The notes beneath the pieces were generated by a model that saw only the letters and a program-made list of their open reading frames with translations, ran no database searches and had not been told where the DNA came from. Source: Bordetella parapertussis (GTDB lineage: Bacteria > Pseudomonadota > Gammaproteobacteria > Burkholderiales > CAIKXV01). Taken from it: a DNA stretch of 22,007 nucleotides. Positions 1 through 6,896 of this stretch are shown here, piece after piece. The stretch spans positions 1 to 22,007 of the forward strand of contig CAMDXD010000016.1 of the NCBI GenBank assembly GCA_945877995.1. Direction: 5' to 3'. The position numbers and the translations under genes are program-made. Positions within the stretch are counted from its first letter, which is position 1. Every line of letters begins with the position of its first letter.

Positions 1-46
1 CGCACAGGTATGATGCGGGGCATCCGTCGCCCACCGGAACCCCTCG

Positions 47-865
47 ATGACCGATTTCGCCCACCGTCTCGCGCTGCATACCTGGTCGCTCGACACGACG
101 CCGCTCGGCGAGGCGCTGGCGGCGGCACGCGCTGGCGGCTTCGATGCAATGGAGCTGCGCCGGATCGATTTCACGCGCTGCCTCGACGCGGGGATGAGCA
201 ATGCACAGGTACTCGACCTGGTCAGGGCCAGCGGCATGCACGTCGCCGTCCTTGGCACCGAATACGGCCTGCTGTTCGCCGAGGGTGCCGAACGGCGCCG
301 ACTGTTCGACGTGTTCGCCCTGACCTGCAGCAACGCCGTCGCGATGGGTTGCCCGATGATCATGACCGCACCCGGCCAGAACAACGGCACCGTCGGGCAG
401 GCGGCACTGTCGCTGCGCGAAGCCGCGCAGATCGCCGCGGACCACGGCCTGCGGCTCGCGCTGGAGTTCAACTCGCAGCACGACGTGATCAACCATATCG
501 AGGTCGCACGCGAGATCATCGCGAAGGCCGCGCATCCGGCTGCCGGGCTGCTGATCGACGCCTATCACCTGCAGCGCAGCGGCTCGCCGGGCCGCGGCTT
601 CGAACATGTCGCACCGGAAGAGATCTTCACCTTCCAGTACAGCGACGTACCCGCCGGCCCGCCGCCCGGCCAGCGGCGGCCGACCGACCGGCTGCTGCCC
701 GGCGAGGGCATCGTGCAGTGGCAGGCGGTGTTCGACCTGCTGCGCGAAAAGGGCTATGCCGGCCACCTGAGCTTCGAGGCGCCCAACCCGGCGCTGTGGG
801 CGCGGCCACCGGCCGAGGTGACGCGCGAGGCAGCCGACGCAACACGCAGGCTGCTGGCCGCCTGA
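47..865 (+). CDS. Sugar phosphate isomerase/epimerase-like TIM-barrel protein (AP endonuclease family 2 fold)
   Basis: A 272-residue protein of the xylose-isomerase-like TIM-barrel superfamily, which uses a divalent metal to isomerise or epimerise sugars, inosols or keto acids. The metal-site pattern is visible: Glu140 in ALEFNS, Asp171 and His174 in IDAYHL, Gln197/Asp200 in the FQYSD strand where the family often has His-x-x-Asp, and Glu244 in LSFEAPNP. The GEG turn at about 219-221 is also typical. The length is normal for the family. The ATG at 47 begins directly before the first barrel strand; no strong Shine-Dalgarno is visible. It is followed after 83 bases by a Bug binding protein on the same strand and sits near an SDR and a DctP protein, which suggests a small catabolic locus for a sugar- or polyol-derived acid. 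The substrate cannot be read from sequence. The family call is firm; the exact reaction is not. Confidence 0.88.
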   Translation: MTDFAHRLALHTWSLDTTPLGEALAAARAGGFDAMELRRIDFTRCLDAGMSNAQVLDLVRASGMHVAVLGTEYGLLFAEGAERRRLFDVFALTCSNAVAMGCPMIMTAPGQNNGTVGQAALSLREAAQIAADHGLRLALEFNSQHDVINHIEVAREIIAKAAHPAAGLLIDAYHLQRSGSPGRGFEHVAPEEIFTFQYSDVPAGPPPGQRRPTDRLLPGEGIVQWQAVFDLLREKGYAGHLSFEAPNPALWARPPAEVTREAADATRRLLAA

Positions 866-948
866 TCATCCGGCCTGCATCCATCCGATCCCGAGCGGCT
901 CGACAGAGGCCGCCGACATACCGCATGACCAGTCCACCGGAGGAGCAC

Positions 949-1974
949 ATGCAGAACCAGCCCCAGGCCGCGAAGCGGCACAACACCCGACCGTCGCGTC
1001 CGACCGCCATGGCGGTCGCCATATCCGCAACCGGTGCAGCGGCATTGCTCGCGCTGCCATCGATCGCCGCCGCACAGGCCTTTCCGGCCAAGCCCGTTCG
1101 CCTGGTCGTCGCCCAGGCCGCAGGCAGTGCGACCGACGTGATCGCGCGCATCTTCACGCCGCGCTGGGGCGAACTGCTCGGCCAGCCGATCGTCGTCGAT
1201 GTGCGTCCCGGCGCGGGCGGTGCCCTCGGCGCTGAGATCACCGCCAAATCGCCGCCGGACGGGTACACCGCCCTGCTGGCGAACATCTCGACCCATGGCG
1301 TGAACCCGGCGCTGTACGCCAAGCTGCCCTACGATCCGGTGAAGGATTTCTCGCCGGTGTCACTGGTGAGCACCACCGCCAACGTCGTGGTCGTGCATCC
1401 GTCGGTGCCGGCGAAGTCGGTCAAGGACCTGATCGCACTTGCCCGCAGCAAACCGGGGCAGTTGAACTACAGTTCGGCCGGCCCGGGCAGTTCCCAGCAT
1501 CTCGCCGCCGCGCTGCTCAACACGATGGCGAAGGTCGACACCGTGCACGTGCCGTTCCGCGGCAGCCCGCCGGCGCTGGCCGGCGTGGTGGCCGGCGAGA
1601 TCGCCTTCATGCTGCCGACCGTGACCACTGCCCTGCCGCACATCCAGAATGGTCGCGTACGCGCACTCGCTGTGACCGGACTCACCCGATCCGAGGAACT
1701 GCCGAACCTGCCCACCGTCGCCGAGACGCTGCCCGGCTTCGACGTGGTGAGCTGGTGGGGCGTGGTGGCGCCGGCCAACGTGCCGCGGCCGGTGATCGAC
1801 CGCCTGAATGGCGACCTGGTGAAGACCCTGGCCATGCCCGAGGTGAAGAGCGGCCTGCTCAAGGTCGGCATGACCGCCTCCAGCAACACACCGGACCAGT
1901 TCGCCCAGTACATCCGCGACGAGATCGTGAAATGGACGAAGGTCGCGAAAGCGGCGAACATCAAGTTCGAGTGA
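949..1974 (+). CDS. Bug/TctC-family tripartite tricarboxylate transporter substrate-binding protein
   Basis: A 341-residue periplasmic solute receptor of the Bug (TctC) family, which binds carboxylates or related small acids for TTT transporters. A charged N-region is followed by a hydrophobic segment (about residues 20-40) ending in an AAAQA-type cleavage site near residue 44. The mature start FPAKPVRLVV, then RPGAGG, SPPDGYT, NPALYAKLPYDPVKDF and the VVVHPS strand are the standard family landmarks in order. The start at 949 is chosen because GGAGG (939-943) lies 5 bases upstream. The same frame stays open leftwards through the isomerase gene, but that part is a shadow. No TctA or TctB membrane gene is next to it, which is usual for the expanded Bug families of Burkholderiales. 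Ligand unknown. It lies downstream of the isomerase and converges with the DctP gene. Confidence 0.93.
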   Translation: MQNQPQAAKRHNTRPSRPTAMAVAISATGAAALLALPSIAAAQAFPAKPVRLVVAQAAGSATDVIARIFTPRWGELLGQPIVVDVRPGAGGALGAEITAKSPPDGYTALLANISTHGVNPALYAKLPYDPVKDFSPVSLVSTTANVVVVHPSVPAKSVKDLIALARSKPGQLNYSSAGPGSSQHLAAALLNTMAKVDTVHVPFRGSPPALAGVVAGEIAFMLPTVTTALPHIQNGRVRALAVTGLTRSEELPNLPTVAETLPGFDVVSWWGVVAPANVPRPVIDRLNGDLVKTLAMPEVKSGLLKVGMTASSNTPDQFAQYIRDEIVKWTKVAKAANIKFE

Positions 1975-1975
1975 C

Positions 1976-2007
1976 CAGGCCCGGGCGGGGCGGGCATGCC
2001 GGGCCTG
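1976..2007. terminator. GC-rich hairpin between convergent genes, possible bidirectional terminator
   Basis: A perfect 9-bp inverted repeat, CAGGCCCGG (1976-1984) and CCGGGCCTG (1999-2007), with a 14-base loop, starts 2 bases after the stop of the Bug gene. It lies in the 52-base gap before the end of the convergent DctP gene. There is no T-tract on either side, so intrinsic termination is uncertain; it may only protect or pause transcripts. Confidence 0.4.
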
Positions 2008-2026
2008 CAGGGGCCCGAGCAACCGT

Positions 2027-2965
2027 TCAGCCCAGCCGGCCGACCGCCCCTTCGAGCAGCGTCCAGGCCGTGTGGCCGAACCGTTCCTTCGCGCGCTGGT
2101 AGAAGTCTGCGGACAGCGCGCGGCGAAAGCCTGCGACATCGGCGGTGTTGAAGATCATCCCGCGATCGGCCAGCCCACGTTCGAGGTCGTGGTTGAAGCC
2201 GTCGGTGTAGGCGCACTGGCGCGCCACATGCTTCGCCACCGCGCGTTCCACGATCGACACCGTCGATCCGGGCAGCCGCTGCACGAAGCCGAGGTTGCCG
2301 ATCAGGTTGAAGCCGGACCACATGTGGCTGGTCAGGCTCACGTAGCGCGTGACGTCGTACAGCCGGTTCACCTCGCACACCGCGAGCGGGTTCTCCTGGC
2401 CGTCGACCCGGCCGCTCGCCAGCGAGGAATACAGCTCGCTGATGTTGGCGATCACCGGCGTCGCGCCCAGCGCCGTGAAAGTGTCGATGAACAGCGGGCT
2501 GTCGGGCACGCGCATGCGCACCCCGTCGAGGTCCTCGACGCTGTGGATCGGCCTCTCGCGCATCACGATGTGGCGGAAGCCGTTTTCCATCAGCCCGCCG
2601 CTGAACCCGCGGATACCGGCCGCGAGCATCTCGCGGCGCAGATACGCGCCGAGCGGACCGGCATCGGCTGCATGCACCTGCGCATGACTGGTAAACGCGA
2701 ACGGCAGGCCCTGGATGCCGGCAGCCGGCACGACATCGCCGAGCAGCCCGCCCATCAGCACGATGAACTCGACCTCGCCGGCAATCAGCATCTTCAGCGC
2801 CGCCGGATCGGATCCGGGGATGCCGGCATTCTGCGCATGGACCGTGATGTCGAGCGCGCTGCCGGTCTCGTGCCGCACCTCGTCCCACAGGTCGACCAGG
2901 AAGCCGTGCAGGTGGCTCTTCTCGGGCTGGTTGTGGAACTGCCGTCCGGTGACCGCCGCGCCCAT
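2027..2965 (-). CDS. Solo TRAP-transporter (DctP-type) substrate-binding protein without a signal peptide
   Basis: A 312-residue DctP/TRAP solute-binding protein. The first strand and helix (FHNQPEKSHLH, about 10-20), the strand pair around residues 65-95 and GVRMRVPDSPLF with the conserved ligand-carboxylate Arg152 are present. So are ALGATPV and the VDGQENPL signature (188-194). The ATG at 2965 lies 2 bases after the stop of the SDR gene, so the two are co-transcribed. From this start the mature fold begins almost at once (MGAAVTGRQF) and there is no export signal. The open frame upstream is only the SDR gene's shadow and encodes no hydrophobic leader. No DctQ/DctM permease is present. It may be a cytoplasmic ligand-binding or enzyme-associated relative rather than a transporter part. 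The family call is strong; function is unclear. Confidence 0.87.
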   Translation of the reverse strand: MGAAVTGRQFHNQPEKSHLHGFLVDLWDEVRHETGSALDITVHAQNAGIPGSDPAALKMLIAGEVEFIVLMGGLLGDVVPAAGIQGLPFAFTSHAQVHAADAGPLGAYLRREMLAAGIRGFSGGLMENGFRHIVMRERPIHSVEDLDGVRMRVPDSPLFIDTFTALGATPVIANISELYSSLASGRVDGQENPLAVCEVNRLYDVTRYVSLTSHMWSGFNLIGNLGFVQRLPGSTVSIVERAVAKHVARQCAYTDGFNHDLERGLADRGMIFNTADVAGFRRALSADFYQRAKERFGHTAWTLLEGAVGRLG

Positions 2966-2967
2966 GC

Positions 2968-3732
2968 TCAGAACATCACCCGGCCGCCGTTGACGTCGAG
3001 GGACACGCCATTGATGTAGCTCGCCGCATCGGAGGCGAGCCAGAGCATCGCGTTCACATGGTCGATCGGTTCGGCCAGGCGCCGCAACGGGATGGTTGCC
3101 GCCATCTGCTCGACCTGCTCGGGCGTGCGCAGGGCGGCCACCCGGGGCGTCAGCGTGGTGATCGGCGCAATCGAGTTGGCGGTGATGTTGTGGGGGCCCA
3201 GTTCCCAGGCGAGGAAGCGGGTGAGCTGGATCACGCCGGCCTTGGCTGCACCGTAGGCCGGCGAGGACGTGGCATGCACGGTACGCCCTGAAATCGAAGC
3301 GATGTTGATGATGCGGCCGGCCTTCGACACCTTCAGAGAGGGAATCGCTGCCTTGCACATCAGGAACGTGCCGCGCAGGTTGAGCGCGATCACCTTGTCG
3401 AATTCCTCGACCGGCATCTGCTCGATGTTCAGCATCTTCGTGTAGCCGCCGGCGCAGTTCACCAGCACGTCGAGGCCGCCGAATGCGGCGTTCACCTGCG
3501 CGATCGCCGCCTGCACCGATGCCTCGTCAGAGATGTCGCAATGCACGTGCAGCGCGGCCCTGCCCTGCGCGGCCAGTTCCGCCGCCAGCGCCTCGGCGTC
3601 GGCGCGCGCGATATCGACCAGCGCAACCCGTGCGCCCTGGGCGGCGAACTCGCGCGCGGCCACGGCGCCGATGCCCGAGGCAGCGCCAGTGATGGCCACC
3701 ACCCTGCCGTTGAGTTCCGGATACGCGGCCAT
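2968..3732 (-). CDS. Short-chain dehydrogenase/reductase (classical SDR)
   Basis: A 254-residue NAD(P)-dependent oxidoreductase of the classical SDR family. Visible are the cofactor motif TGAASGIG (15-22), an acidic Asp40 at the end of strand 2 that favours NAD(H), NCAG (92-95), catalytic Ser146, and the Tyr160-x3-Lys164 pair in YGAAK. The C-terminal NGVSLDVNGG is typical of FabG-like members. The start at 3732 follows AAAGG (3738-3742) with a 5-base spacer; upstream in-frame codons lack support. It heads a two-gene unit with the downstream DctP-like gene (2-base gap) and is divergent from the spermidine-synthase-like gene. It probably oxidises a hydroxy-acid or polyol handled by this locus; that is inference. 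Confidence 0.93.
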   Translation of the reverse strand: MAAYPELNGRVVAITGAASGIGAVAAREFAAQGARVALVDIARADAEALAAELAAQGRAALHVHCDISDEASVQAAIAQVNAAFGGLDVLVNCAGGYTKMLNIEQMPVEEFDKVIALNLRGTFLMCKAAIPSLKVSKAGRIINIASISGRTVHATSSPAYGAAKAGVIQLTRFLAWELGPHNITANSIAPITTLTPRVAALRTPEQVEQMAATIPLRRLAEPIDHVNAMLWLASDAASYINGVSLDVNGGRVMF

Positions 3733-3749
3733 GTGTACCTTTCTGGCAG

Positions 3750-3788
3750 TTGGTGCGTTGAGACAAACCATATAATAAGGGGTTTGCC
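3750..3788. promoter_or_regulatory. Divergent promoter region with an inverted repeat around TATAAT
   Basis: In the 123-base gap between the divergent SDR and spermidine-synthase-like genes there is a perfect TATAAT at 3771-3776 on the plus strand. A possible TTGGTG -35 box (3750-3755) lies only 15 bases upstream. On the minus strand TATTAT (3772-3777) can serve the SDR gene. Flanking both is GACAAACC (3762-3769) and GGTTTGCC (3781-3788), an inverted repeat with one mismatch in 8 and an 11-base centre. Its position over the -10 boxes fits a repressor operator acting on both directions. The regulator is not identifiable here. Confidence 0.55.
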
Positions 3789-3855
3789 ACTATCGGCAGA
3801 AGTACTCAAGACCAGACGTGCATCCCAGACGCGCATCCGATCCCAAGGACACCCG

Positions 3856-5898
3856 ATGTACCTTTATGCCGTAACGATCTTCTTCAGCGCGTTCCTGCTG
3901 TTCCTGGTGCAACCGCTGATCGCCAAGCAGATCCTGCCCTGGTTCGGCGGCTCGTCCGCGGTCTGGACGACCTGCCTGGTGTTCTTCCAGAGCGTCCTCC
4001 TCGCCGGCTACGCCTATACCGACTGGACCACCCGCCGGCTGGCGCCGAAGAAGCAGGCGTGGCTGCACATCGGCCTGCTGGTCGCCAGCCTCGCCGTGCT
4101 GCCGATCATCGCCGACGTGTCCTGGAAGCCGTCGGGCAACGAAGACCCGGCGCTGCGCATCCTCGGGCTGCTGCTGGCCACGATCGGCCTGCCCTACCTC
4201 CTGCTGTCGACCACCGGGCCGCTGGTGCAAGCGTGGTTCGCCCGCACCTTCCGCGATGCCGTGCCCTACCGGCTGTTCGCGCTGTCGAACCTGGCCTCGA
4301 TGCTCGCCCTGCTGTCCTACCCGGTCGCGATCGAGCCCTGGGTGAACACGGTCGCGCAGTCATGGGGCTGGTCGGCCGGGTACTTCGTGTTCGTCCTCCT
4401 GTGCGCGGCGGCAGCGGCCTATGGCCTGAAGACCAGCACCGTTGCCGTCGATGTGGCGCCGACGCACGCGACACCTGACGCCACCGATGCGTCGGCCCGG
4501 CAACCGACCTGGGGCGCACTGCTGATGTGGCTGTCGCTGTCGGCGATGGGTTCGGTACTGCTGCTCTCGCTGACCAGCCACATGACGCAGAACATCGCAT
4601 CGGTGCCGTTCCTGTGGATCGTGCCGCTGTCGCTGTACCTGCTCACCTTCATCCTCTGCTTCGATTCGCAGGGCTGGTACCGGCGCACCCCGCTGATGCT
4701 CATCGGCGCGGGACTGCTGTGCGTGATGGCCTGGGGCCTGCACTCGAACGAGGTCACGCTGAGCATCAAGGTCGCGATCCCGCTCTACTGCACCGGGCTG
4801 TTCGTGCTGTGCATGTTCTGCCATGGCGAACTGACACTGATCAAGCCGGCACCGCGCTACCTGACGACGTTCTACCTGATGATCTCGCTGGGCGGCGCCC
4901 TGGGCGGCCTGTTCGTCGGCGTGCTGGCACCGTATGCGTTCAACGGCTACTGGGAACTGGGCATCGGCTTCGTGCTGGTCGCGCTGCTGGCCCTGATCCG
5001 GGTGCGCAAGGCACCGATCTACGCAATGGTCGTCGCGGTCGGCGTGCTGGTGTTCACGACGGTGCAGTCGGGCATCTACGTCAAGGAGAAGCTGGCCGAT
5101 TCGCTGTCGATCCAGCGCAACTTCTACGGTGTCGTCCGGGTGAAGGACTACGGCGATCCGAAGACCGACACGGACGCGGTGCGCAGCCTGGTGCACGGCG
5201 TGATCCTGCACGGCGAGCAGCGGCTCGACCCGGCGCGCAAGATGGACCCGACCAGCTACTACGGGCCGGCCTCGGGCATCGGGCTGGCGATCGCCAACGC
5301 CCCTGAGAGCACACGCCATGTCGGCGTGATCGGCCTGGGCACCGGCACGCTGGCCACCTACGGTCGTTCGGGCGACCGCTTCCGCCTGTACGAGATCAAT
5401 CCGCAGGTAGTCGACATCGCCCGCGACTGGTTCAGCTTCCTGAAAGATTCGAAGGCGACTATCGACGTGGTGCTCGGCGATGCACGCCTCCAGCTCGAGC
5501 GCGAGGCACCGCAGGGTTTCGACGTGCTGGCGATCGATGCGTTCTCCAGCGATTCGATCCCGACGCACCTGATCACGAAGGAGGCGATGGAGGTCTACCT
5601 GCGGCACATGAAGCCCGACGGCGTGATCGCGTTCCACGTGACCAACCGCTTCCTCGACCTGCCGCCGGTGGTGCGCCGGATCGCCGACGAACTGGGCCTG
5701 AAGTCGGCCATCGTGTCCGACGAGCCCAGCGACCGGCAGGATCGCTTCCTGTCCAGTTCCGACTGGGTGCTGGTAAGCCGCAGCGACGTCATGCTGCAGA
5801 AGGCCGCGATCAAGGCGGTCGCCAAGCCGGTGGATTCGAAGCCGCAGTGGCGTCTTTGGACGGACGATTTCAACAACATGTTCCAGATCCTGAAATGA
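3856..5898 (+). CDS. Fused multi-spanning membrane protein with C-terminal spermidine-synthase-like domain
   Basis: A 680-residue inner-membrane protein. Residues 1-400 hold about ten hydrophobic segments in two blocks split by a polar linker (about 192-218). From about residue 420 follows a soluble Rossmann methyltransferase-like domain of the spermidine-synthase superfamily. This carries the nucleotide-binding loop GLGTGTLA (493-500), Glu513 in YEINPQ, GDAR (541-544) and DAFSSDSIPTHL (561-572). The preceding RNFYGVVRV, HGVILHGEQ and YYGP stretch is the form usual in these fused proteins. AAGGA (3845-3849) with a 6-base spacer supports the ATG at 3856. The canonical SpeE substrate motifs are not clearly present, so polyamine synthesis should not be assumed; members of this fused type are mostly uncharacterised. 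The gene is followed closely by an alpha/beta hydrolase. Confidence 0.88.
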   Translation: MYLYAVTIFFSAFLLFLVQPLIAKQILPWFGGSSAVWTTCLVFFQSVLLAGYAYTDWTTRRLAPKKQAWLHIGLLVASLAVLPIIADVSWKPSGNEDPALRILGLLLATIGLPYLLLSTTGPLVQAWFARTFRDAVPYRLFALSNLASMLALLSYPVAIEPWVNTVAQSWGWSAGYFVFVLLCAAAAAYGLKTSTVAVDVAPTHATPDATDASARQPTWGALLMWLSLSAMGSVLLLSLTSHMTQNIASVPFLWIVPLSLYLLTFILCFDSQGWYRRTPLMLIGAGLLCVMAWGLHSNEVTLSIKVAIPLYCTGLFVLCMFCHGELTLIKPAPRYLTTFYLMISLGGALGGLFVGVLAPYAFNGYWELGIGFVLVALLALIRVRKAPIYAMVVAVGVLVFTTVQSGIYVKEKLADSLSIQRNFYGVVRVKDYGDPKTDTDAVRSLVHGVILHGEQRLDPARKMDPTSYYGPASGIGLAIANAPESTRHVGVIGLGTGTLATYGRSGDRFRLYEINPQVVDIARDWFSFLKDSKATIDVVLGDARLQLEREAPQGFDVLAIDAFSSDSIPTHLITKEAMEVYLRHMKPDGVIAFHVTNRFLDLPPVVRRIADELGLKSAIVSDEPSDRQDRFLSSSDWVLVSRSDVMLQKAAIKAVAKPVDSKPQWRLWTDDFNNMFQILK

Positions 5899-5910
5899 GG
5901 GCGTGGACCT

Positions 5911-5916
5911 GATAAT
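5911..5916 (+). promoter_or_regulatory. -10-like box GATAAT just before the hydrolase start
   Basis: GATAAT matches TATAAT in 5 of 6 bases and ends 7 bases before the ATG at 5924. If used, transcription would begin at or next to the start codon and give a leaderless mRNA. No -35 box is evident. The same arrangement occurs upstream of 6897 and 10424. Confidence 0.35.
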
Positions 5917-5923
5917 CCGGTCC

Positions 5924-6802
5924 ATGCTCGAGTTTCGGTCCCGCCCCCTCCGCCGCCGCACGCTGCGTCTCGGCCTGGCCGGCGCCGCCACGTCGCTGCT
6001 GCAGGCCTGCTCGCCTGTAGCATTCCTCGAGCGCCGGGTGCCCGAGGACACCTACCGGCTGGTCCCGGACATCGCCTACGGCAGCCATCCCCGCCAGCGG
6101 CTCGACGTCTACTCGCCGCTCAACGCGCGCACGGCCGCACCGGTCTTCGTATTCTTCTACGGTGGCGCATGGACATCGGGCACGCGCGGCTTCTACCGGT
6201 TCGTCGGCGAGGCGATGGCGGCGCGCGGCATCGTCACCGTGGTGCCCGACTACCGGTTGCATCCCGAGGTCAGGTTCCCGGACTTCCTGGACGACAGCGC
6301 ACGTGCAGTTCGATGGGCCCTGGACCATGCGGCGAAGCATGGTGGCGATCCGTCACGGGTGTTCATCGGCGGCCACTCGGCCGGCGCCTACAACGCGGCG
6401 ATGGTCGCCTTCGATCCACGCTACGCGCAGGCCGCCGGTTTCGACAGCAGGCGGCTGGCGGGGTTCATCGGCCTGGCAGGCCCTTACGACTTCCTGCCGC
6501 TGACCGGACGCACCACGCGTGCCGTGTTCGGCTGGCCCGACACCTCGCCGGCCACGCAGCCGATCAACGTGGTGTCGACCGGCGCGCCACGCTCGCTGCT
6601 GCTCTATGCGGTCCACGATAACCTCGTAGGACCGCATAACAGCGAGAACCTTGCGCGGCGCCTGCGCGAACTGGGCACGGCGGTGAGAATCGTGCCCTAC
6701 GAGACGCTCGGCCACCGCACGCTGGTCGGGTCGCTCGCCCGTCCGCTGAACTGGACGGGCGACGCGGCGGACCGGATCGCGGCGTTCATTTCTTCGCCTT
6801 GA
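5924..6802 (+). CDS. Exported alpha/beta hydrolase (carboxylesterase-like), putative Tat lipoprotein
   Basis: A 292-residue alpha/beta hydrolase of the esterase/lipase group (BD-FAE-like). The oxyanion segment FFYGGAW (about 77-83), nucleophile Ser152 in GGHSAGAY, acid Asp232 in VHDNLVGP and His264 in LGHRTLV form the expected triad in order. The N-terminus has RRRTLRLGL followed by a hydrophobic stretch ending in LLQAC (Cys29). It therefore looks like a twin-arginine signal with a lipobox and suggests an exported, lipid-anchored enzyme. Start choice: the ATG at 5924 gives a compact signal peptide and lies 7 bases after a -10-like box. A GTG at 5903 in the same frame, 4 bases after the upstream stop, is an alternative adding 7 residues. 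The substrate is unknown. Confidence 0.85.
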   Translation: MLEFRSRPLRRRTLRLGLAGAATSLLQACSPVAFLERRVPEDTYRLVPDIAYGSHPRQRLDVYSPLNARTAAPVFVFFYGGAWTSGTRGFYRFVGEAMAARGIVTVVPDYRLHPEVRFPDFLDDSARAVRWALDHAAKHGGDPSRVFIGGHSAGAYNAAMVAFDPRYAQAAGFDSRRLAGFIGLAGPYDFLPLTGRTTRAVFGWPDTSPATQPINVVSTGAPRSLLLYAVHDNLVGPHNSENLARRLRELGTAVRIVPYETLGHRTLVGSLARPLNWTGDAADRIAAFISSP

Positions 6803-6881
6803 GCCCGACGCAGCGTCTCGAGGGTTCCACGAAAGGGGTCCACCGCAGGCCTGCGCGACCGCGCTGCATCCTGGCGCCCGA

Positions 6882-6890
6882 TGCTAGAGT
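6882..6890 (+). promoter_or_regulatory. Extended -10-like element TGCTAGAGT before the MmgE/PrpD gene
   Basis: TG-C-TAGAGT (TG at 6882-6883, hexamer 6885-6890) ends 6 bases before the ATG at 6897. The hexamer matches TATAAT in 4 of 6 bases and carries the TGn extension. No Shine-Dalgarno is visible between it and the ATG, which fits a leaderless transcript. Nearly the same element, TGCTATAGT, precedes the minus-strand gene starting at 10424. Confidence 0.4.
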
Positions 6891-6896
6891 AAGCCC

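Noticed and set aside
1..46. A gene tail or promoter at the left edge
   Set aside because: Only 46 bases are visible before the isomerase start; no stop codon, box or ribosome site could be assigned with support.
10..1974. A single 654-codon open frame covering the isomerase and Bug genes
   Set aside because: The first 300 or so codons are an Arg/Pro-rich shadow of the isomerase frame. Only the part from 949 has family motifs, a signal peptide and a ribosome site.
1467..2888. A 473-codon minus-strand open frame overlapping the Bug and DctP genes
   Set aside because: It runs across two supported genes in the wrong frame and has no recognisable motif.
2027..3358. A longer 443-codon version of the DctP gene
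   Set aside because: The extra 131 residues are out-of-frame SDR sequence with no signal peptide or homology-like pattern.
3856..5898. Calling the fused membrane protein SpeE (spermidine synthase)
   Set aside because: The nucleotide loop is there but polyamine-site residues are not convincing, so only the superfamily is stated.
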